Shown: positions 60,535 through 64,000 of the stretch, piece by piece
How positions within the stretch are numbered: position 1 is the first letter of the stretch
Layout: each line of letters begins with the position of its first letter
Assembly (NCBI GenBank): GCA_031422315.1
Contig: JANOQN010000026.1
Span: 1 to 64,000 of the forward strand
Direction: 5' to 3'
Origin: JANNYA01 sp031422315
GTDB lineage: Bacteria > Pseudomonadota > Gammaproteobacteria > Xanthomonadales > SZUA-5
Length of the DNA stretch: 64,000 nucleotides
The notes under the pieces: generated by a model
Told to the model about the DNA's origin: nothing
The model's input: the letters and a program-made list of their open reading frames with translations, nothing else
Databases searched by the model: none
Translations under genes and position numbers: made by a program

Positions 60535-61253
60535 GATTCATTCTAGTACTGGTTGCGTTTGGAGCTCTTAATGCATGTGCAAGTGACAAGACGAGCGAAT
60601 TTTTTAGAAAAAAGTTGGAAACACAAAAATCGCTGGAGTTGAAGCCAAACGATAAAACTGACGAGCTTGGAAGAGTGGAGCTAAAGATTCTTGCACTAGA
60701 AATTATTGGGCCTACCCAGATTGACCAGAAAAAATACAGCCCAAACTATTCTGTAGCTACGCTTCAAAACGAGCCAGGCGCTGATATGTTAGACGGAGTA
60801 ATTTACCGAAAAGAAAATTCTACTTTGTTTATTTCTACCAAAAAACTGCTTGGATTACCTCAAGTGAAGGTGTTTGATGGCAGCTTGTTAGACGATGAGA
60901 ATGTTCGAAAAGCGTTTCTATCGGATTCTGCAGTTATCTGGAAAAAAATCTATAAAGAAGAATCTGATAAAAAAAGCGGAATTGCTTTGGTAAGCATTGG
61001 TCAAGATGTTTCCAATCAAGGGCCGAATAGCTTGCTAACTTACCGGTTTGACAGAAATAGGATCGCTATGGAAATGATTTATCTTGATCCTCCAACAGTC
61101 CCGAAGTGCAGTGAAATGTTTGATATTAATAACGATATGGAATCTATAAAACTTGTCGCCCAATGTTACGTTGAAAACTTGCCTCAAAAATTCGAAGAAG
61201 ATATAGCTTCGAAAGCTCACCAATCACAAACTGAGCTTCAGGAAATTTGGTGA
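60531..61253 (+). CDS. Lipoprotein, candidate immunity to NlpC/CHAP-like tip
   Basis: A 240-residue protein overlapping the RHS stop (ATGA). The N-terminus MRFILVLVAFGALNACAS has lipobox ALNAC with Cys at 16. The mature part is charged and mixed alpha/beta, with no family I know. A lipoprotein partner fits a toxin that would cut peptidoglycan, because protection would be needed in the periplasm. The coding sequence is AT-rich compared with the RHS core. Confidence 0.65.
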   Translation: MRFILVLVAFGALNACASDKTSEFFRKKLETQKSLELKPNDKTDELGRVELKILALEIIGPTQIDQKKYSPNYSVATLQNEPGADMLDGVIYRKENSTLFISTKKLLGLPQVKVFDGSLLDDENVRKAFLSDSAVIWKKIYKEESDKKSGIALVSIGQDVSNQGPNSLLTYRFDRNRIAMEMIYLDPPTVPKCSEMFDINNDMESIKLVAQCYVENLPQKFEEDIASKAHQSQTELQEIW

Positions 61254-61376
61254 ACCAAGGCAACGAATTGGATTCTCGGACGGAAGTGGCCCGGTCGCGC
61301 CTCACTTACATCTTACCTATCGACGAACCGCAACCAGCCCGGGTGTCGATCCAATAATTAACCAGTTGCACAGCGT

Positions 61377-61383
61377 AAGGAGG
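61377..61383 (+). promoter_or_regulatory. Strong Shine-Dalgarno AAGGAGG
   Basis: AAGGAGG lies 7 bp before ATG 61391, a near-perfect ribosome site. It fixes that start and shows that this small gene can be translated on its own. Confidence 0.75.
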
Positions 61384-61390
61384 CCGTAAA

Positions 61391-61894
61391 ATGAAAAACT
61401 TTAGACTGTTCGCCTTTTGTTTGTTTAGCTGTACTGGCGGATTAGCTGCCGATGAAAGAGCCAATTCGCAAGATATGTCCGTTTTGACTAGCTTTCTTTC
61501 TAGCTTTAATCAGGCCGCTGGATTAAATAACTATAAAACAATCGCAAAACTTCTCGGCAATGTCTCGGTCAAGGATGTTAGAAGAACGCTTGGCGGTAAA
61601 AGCGTTACGTCAATTCAGAAAGAGTCAATGTTGACACTTATTTCAAGATCAAGATCAATCGTTATAATGCCAGTTGCTTACGAGAACAACCTCTATCGTA
61701 AGTATGGAAATGGATACACTGTTTTTTTTATAGTCAGCGAATCTGTCTCTGAAGTATTAGATGGGAAAAAAGTGTGGCTTCAAGATTATGCCGCTTGTGA
61801 TTTTTTCGTGGAAGATCGCAACGTAACCTATGGCCCAGTGCTTTGTTATGACGAAACCGAAGGGCCATTCCCTTTTAAATATGATGATCTGTAA
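61391..61894 (+). CDS. Small secreted protein of toxin locus
   Basis: A 167-residue protein with a signal peptide (MKNFRLFAFCLFSCTGGLAA) and a strong ribosome site. The mature part has a helix (VLTSFLSSFNQAAGLNNYKT), then TVFFIVSESVSEVLDGKKVW and two Cys (DYAACDFF, PVLCYDE) that could form a disulfide. The family is unknown. It may be an orphan immunity protein left from an earlier tip, as it has no adjoining toxin. Confidence 0.6.
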   Translation: MKNFRLFAFCLFSCTGGLAADERANSQDMSVLTSFLSSFNQAAGLNNYKTIAKLLGNVSVKDVRRTLGGKSVTSIQKESMLTLISRSRSIVIMPVAYENNLYRKYGNGYTVFFIVSESVSEVLDGKKVWLQDYAACDFFVEDRNVTYGPVLCYDETEGPFPFKYDDL

Positions 61895-61945
61895 AGGGTG
61901 GCAGGCATATCCTCCGTTTGTTGTATTGTTAATGGAGAAGATTAA

Positions 61946-62431
61946 ATGAAGCTTAATCTGCTTGCTCAGATATTACTAATTTTTGGATGTCACGCACCGT
62001 TAGCGCACAGCGAAAAGTCGATTCTCGAAACTACGCACTCTTGGTATACAAGTAACTATGAGAAAATCCACTCAGAAATTAAAGATAAAAAGAGCATGCA
62101 TGCGAGTGCCCCAATAGTGAATTCACTTGGATTAATGATTGAGTTAAATGATGGAGCAATTTTAGCTGAAATTTCAGGATCTGTTTCCACAGTACTTGTC
62201 GAAAAGCCAGCGCTTATGCTCTCATGGTTTGATAATCACCCAAAATCCCTCGAAGTTTGGGCGTCTTTCGTCGAGACAGGATTTCTTAGCGCTGAAACAG
62301 CGAATGAAGCAGTTGAATTAAAAAAACTGCGTCAAGACACCATTATTTCACTACGAAGGGTTGATGCTACAACGACCTCAGCAAGATTGTTAAAAGCATT
62401 TGAAAATTCTGACGTTAGATTAATTGATTAG
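61946..62431 (+). CDS. Small secreted protein of toxin locus
   Basis: A 161-residue protein with signal peptide MKLNLLAQILLIFGCHAPLA and GGAGAAG 9 bp before the ATG. The mature part begins with a helix (HSWYTSNYEKIHSEIKDKK) and contains MLSWFDNHPKSLEVWASFVE. The family is unknown. It lies between the second RHS unit and the third tip fragment, and is another candidate orphan immunity protein. Confidence 0.6.
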   Translation: MKLNLLAQILLIFGCHAPLAHSEKSILETTHSWYTSNYEKIHSEIKDKKSMHASAPIVNSLGLMIELNDGAILAEISGSVSTVLVEKPALMLSWFDNHPKSLEVWASFVETGFLSAETANEAVELKKLRQDTIISLRRVDATTTSARLLKAFENSDVRLID

Positions 62432-62458
62432 GACAACCCCATTTTCAGCAAGGCAGGT

Positions 62459-62674
62459 GGCGGCACGCTCAACGTGCTGCAAGGCGGGAAATTTGGGCAT
62501 GGGTTTGTTAGTGCGGGTGTCGTTGAAGCGGTATCGCCTACCGTGATGAAGATTCCGAATAGCTATGCGAAGGTAGCTGTTTCTGCGCTAGTTGGGGGTT
62601 CCGTGTCAGCGGCTACTGGCGGCAAGTTTGGTAATGGTGCGATTACTGGGGCTTTTCAAATGGCTTTTAATGAG
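62459..62674 (+). repeat. Third RHS pre-tip copy (216 bp)
   Basis: Matches 56364-56579 and the same part of copy 2, at a constant offset of 6095 bp from copy 1. It covers GGTLNVLQGGKFGHGF to GAFQMAFNE and stops at the same tip boundary. Confidence 0.85.
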
Positions 62675-63190
62675 ATTGCCCATGCCCAACGAATTGAAAA
62701 CGACAAGGCTTTACAGCTCGGGATTGATGAAGTCAAAAAATATAACCCTGAGTCAATTGAGACTAACCAAGAGATCGGAGGGAAAATATATGAGCTAAAC
62801 AACGAGGTTTATGCGAGTGATCCAGTATTTGGTAATTGTCAAGGACTGGAAGATTGTGGAATAAATCTTAACCAAGTAGTTATACCTAAAGGCGCGAGAG
62901 TTCTTTACGATTGGCACACTCACGGAACGAGCGGCCCAGATACTGCCGCATTCAATTGGTTTAGTCCGCAAGACTTATTTGCCACAAATAACTCAAGCTT
63001 GAAAGGCTCGCTTTTAGGTACACCGACTGGAATCATAAGGTTGTACCGCCCAGGAATGATTTTTATAGATGCAGGTAGAATTAATAACACGTTAGGGCCG
63101 TTGCCACCTAATAGATTTCTGGTAGGCGAGTTAATGGACAAGCAGCGCGTTTTTACAACTACAGTTGGATATACTGGAGGTCGACGATGA
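62474..63190 (+). CDS. Orphan RHS tip with JAB/DUF4329-like toxin domain
   Basis: A 238-codon frame made of 67 residues of RHS pre-tip and a new tip. The tip contains WHTHGTSGPDTAAFNWFSPQD, which has the HxH...SxxD metal-site spacing of JAB/JAMM enzymes and the FSPQD of DUF4329, then LLGTPTGIIRLYRPGMIFID. The GTG at 62474 is within the repeat and has no ribosome site, so this is probably a displaced tip cassette that is expressed only after recombination with a full RHS gene. Its stop overlaps the next gene (ATGA). Confidence 0.7.
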   Translation: MLQGGKFGHGFVSAGVVEAVSPTVMKIPNSYAKVAVSALVGGSVSAATGGKFGNGAITGAFQMAFNEIAHAQRIENDKALQLGIDEVKKYNPESIETNQEIGGKIYELNNEVYASDPVFGNCQGLEDCGINLNQVVIPKGARVLYDWHTHGTSGPDTAAFNWFSPQDLFATNNSSLKGSLLGTPTGIIRLYRPGMIFIDAGRINNTLGPLPPNRFLVGELMDKQRVFTTTVGYTGGRR

Positions 63191-63510
63191 AATCACTTGG
63201 TTTGGCCCTATTGATGTTTTCCTCAATTTTAAGTGCTGATGAATTGGTTTCTGGGCAGTGCGCCGTTGGAATATCAATGGCAGTTTCGTTCCTTGAGAAA
63301 TCTGATCATTCCACAAATGAAGAAATGTCTAAACGCCATTTCCGCTGTGTTAGCGGAAAAGACTTTTCAATGATTTCAGTTCTCAATTTCGACAAAACCA
63401 TAATGGTTGCATATTTTGATCTGCGAATAAATAACGGGCGATACTTTCTCAAACTTAATAAAAAAGTTCCACGCTGGTCTAAAATACTTGATCCAAGTTA
63501 TCTGTATTAA
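63187..63510 (+). CDS. Small exported protein, candidate immunity to third tip
   Basis: A 107-residue protein overlapping the tip stop. The signal peptide MKSLGLALLMFSSILSADEL is followed by GQCAVGISMAVSFLEKSDHS and KRHFRCVSGKDFSMIS, with two Cys. The overlap and position match the two upstream toxin/partner pairs. The family is not recognised. Confidence 0.6.
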   Translation: MKSLGLALLMFSSILSADELVSGQCAVGISMAVSFLEKSDHSTNEEMSKRHFRCVSGKDFSMISVLNFDKTIMVAYFDLRINNGRYFLKLNKKVPRWSKILDPSYLY

Positions 63511-63551
63511 GCAAATCTTAAAAATTAGTTTAATTAATAGGACGCCTCTAA

Positions 63552-64000
63552 ATGAGACTCAAAGCTCTTGCCCTTCTATTTTCACTTTGCGCAGCTGGGT
63601 GCGTTTCTTACTACAAACCGACCACTGTAGATGTGGCGAATATTTCAATAAGTCATACCTGGGGCCACGAAAATAGTGAGATCATCTATGTATATAAGAT
63701 TGACGAGCTTACGAAAATGAACTGCTTGCATTACAGCGGAGTCTCCCGCTTGGCAACCATTAACAATGGAAACCCCCTTGCGGCAAGAACATCAAATTTG
63801 AAAAACATCTCAATTGCAGCGGGCGAGCCAATTCGATTAAGGGTCTATATGGTACCCGCTGCAAATGTAGGCACTCTAAACGTTAATCAAAATTGTATTG
63901 GAGATTTGTTTTTTACACCCCAAAACGATTTTCAATATGAGCTGTCAATTAAGACCCCGCCGTGTGAAATGTCCATACTAGAAAATGGAAAGAACCTAAA
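63552..64000 (+). CDS. Lipoprotein, 3' partial
   Basis: An open frame from ATG 63552 to the window edge (149 codons seen). The signal MRLKALALLFSLCAAGC has lipobox AAGC with Cys at 17. The mature part reads VANISISHTWGHENSEIIYV and later IRLRVYMVPAANVGTL, a beta-rich domain. I do not recognise it. It may be a further envelope protein of the toxin locus. Confidence 0.6.
   Translation, partial: MRLKALALLFSLCAAGCVSYYKPTTVDVANISISHTWGHENSEIIYVYKIDELTKMNCLHYSGVSRLATINNGNPLAARTSNLKNISIAAGEPIRLRVYMVPAANVGTLNVNQNCIGDLFFTPQNDFQYELSIKTPPCEMSILENGKNL

Overview
The window reads as a chromosome segment of a Gram-negative gammaproteobacterium. The yhbY/rlmE/ftsH cluster, an OxyR with the C199/C208 pair, MlaE, a DUF4124 protein and the many sec-exported proteins fit Gammaproteobacteria. 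The IPTL-like C-terminal sorting tails and the 'DIFxDGFE' protein ends make me lean to Lysobacterales (Xanthomonadales). That placement is an inference; no rRNA gene is present to settle it.

Layout. (1) 1-977: the 3' part of a group II intron with its reverse transcriptase. (2) 1175-4024: a four-gene module of a LOV photoreceptor, an unknown 363-aa protein, an MglA-like small GTPase and a roadblock protein, resembling a light-driven version of a conservon/MglAB switch. (3) 4071-9436: a YbeD-like protein, an ECF sigma factor, a secreted protein ending in a DIFDDGFED tail, and a membrane Ser/Thr kinase. (4) 9473-28777: mostly housekeeping genes: radA, tRNA-Ser, kynA, a DUF3299 protein, ftsH, rlmE/yhbY, trpS, a queuosine-precursor transporter, clpB, oxyR, a biotin-dependent carboxylase and a BtuF-like protein. 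An AAA ATPase behind an operator-rich promoter ends this stretch. (5) 28835-32228 and 38318-44537: two loci of the same design. Each has a tandem pair of IPTL-like CTERM surface proteins facing a secreted subtilisin-family protease, with a G9 or C10 homopolymer at the 5' side of the protease gene. (6) 32414-38287: DUF58/MoxR pair, coniferyl-aldehyde-type dehydrogenase, tRNA-Met, dienelactone hydrolase, and a 650-bp patch of gene debris and palindromes. (7) 44630-49171: a truncated hydrolase, an S9 peptidase, a Bcp-type peroxiredoxin, and MlaE plus STAS without their ATPase. (8) 49710-64000: a polymorphic-toxin locus.

The toxin locus is the largest accessory element. A sec-exported SpvB/FG-GAP/RHS protein of about 2450 codons, broken by one in-frame TAG, carries an HExxH tip. 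It is followed by a membrane protein. A colinear 2382-bp copy of the RHS core then carries a different, NlpC/CHAP-like tip with a lipoprotein partner. Two further small secreted proteins follow, then a 216-bp core fragment with a third (JAB/DUF4329-like) tip and its partner. Tip regions and partner genes are clearly more AT-rich than the core. Every presumed immunity gene encodes a signal peptide, lipobox or membrane segments, which suggests the toxins act in the periplasm or cell envelope.

The observations most worth following are the LOV-GTPase module, the repeated protease/CTERM loci with homopolymer tracts, and the toxin-tip array with its amber stop.
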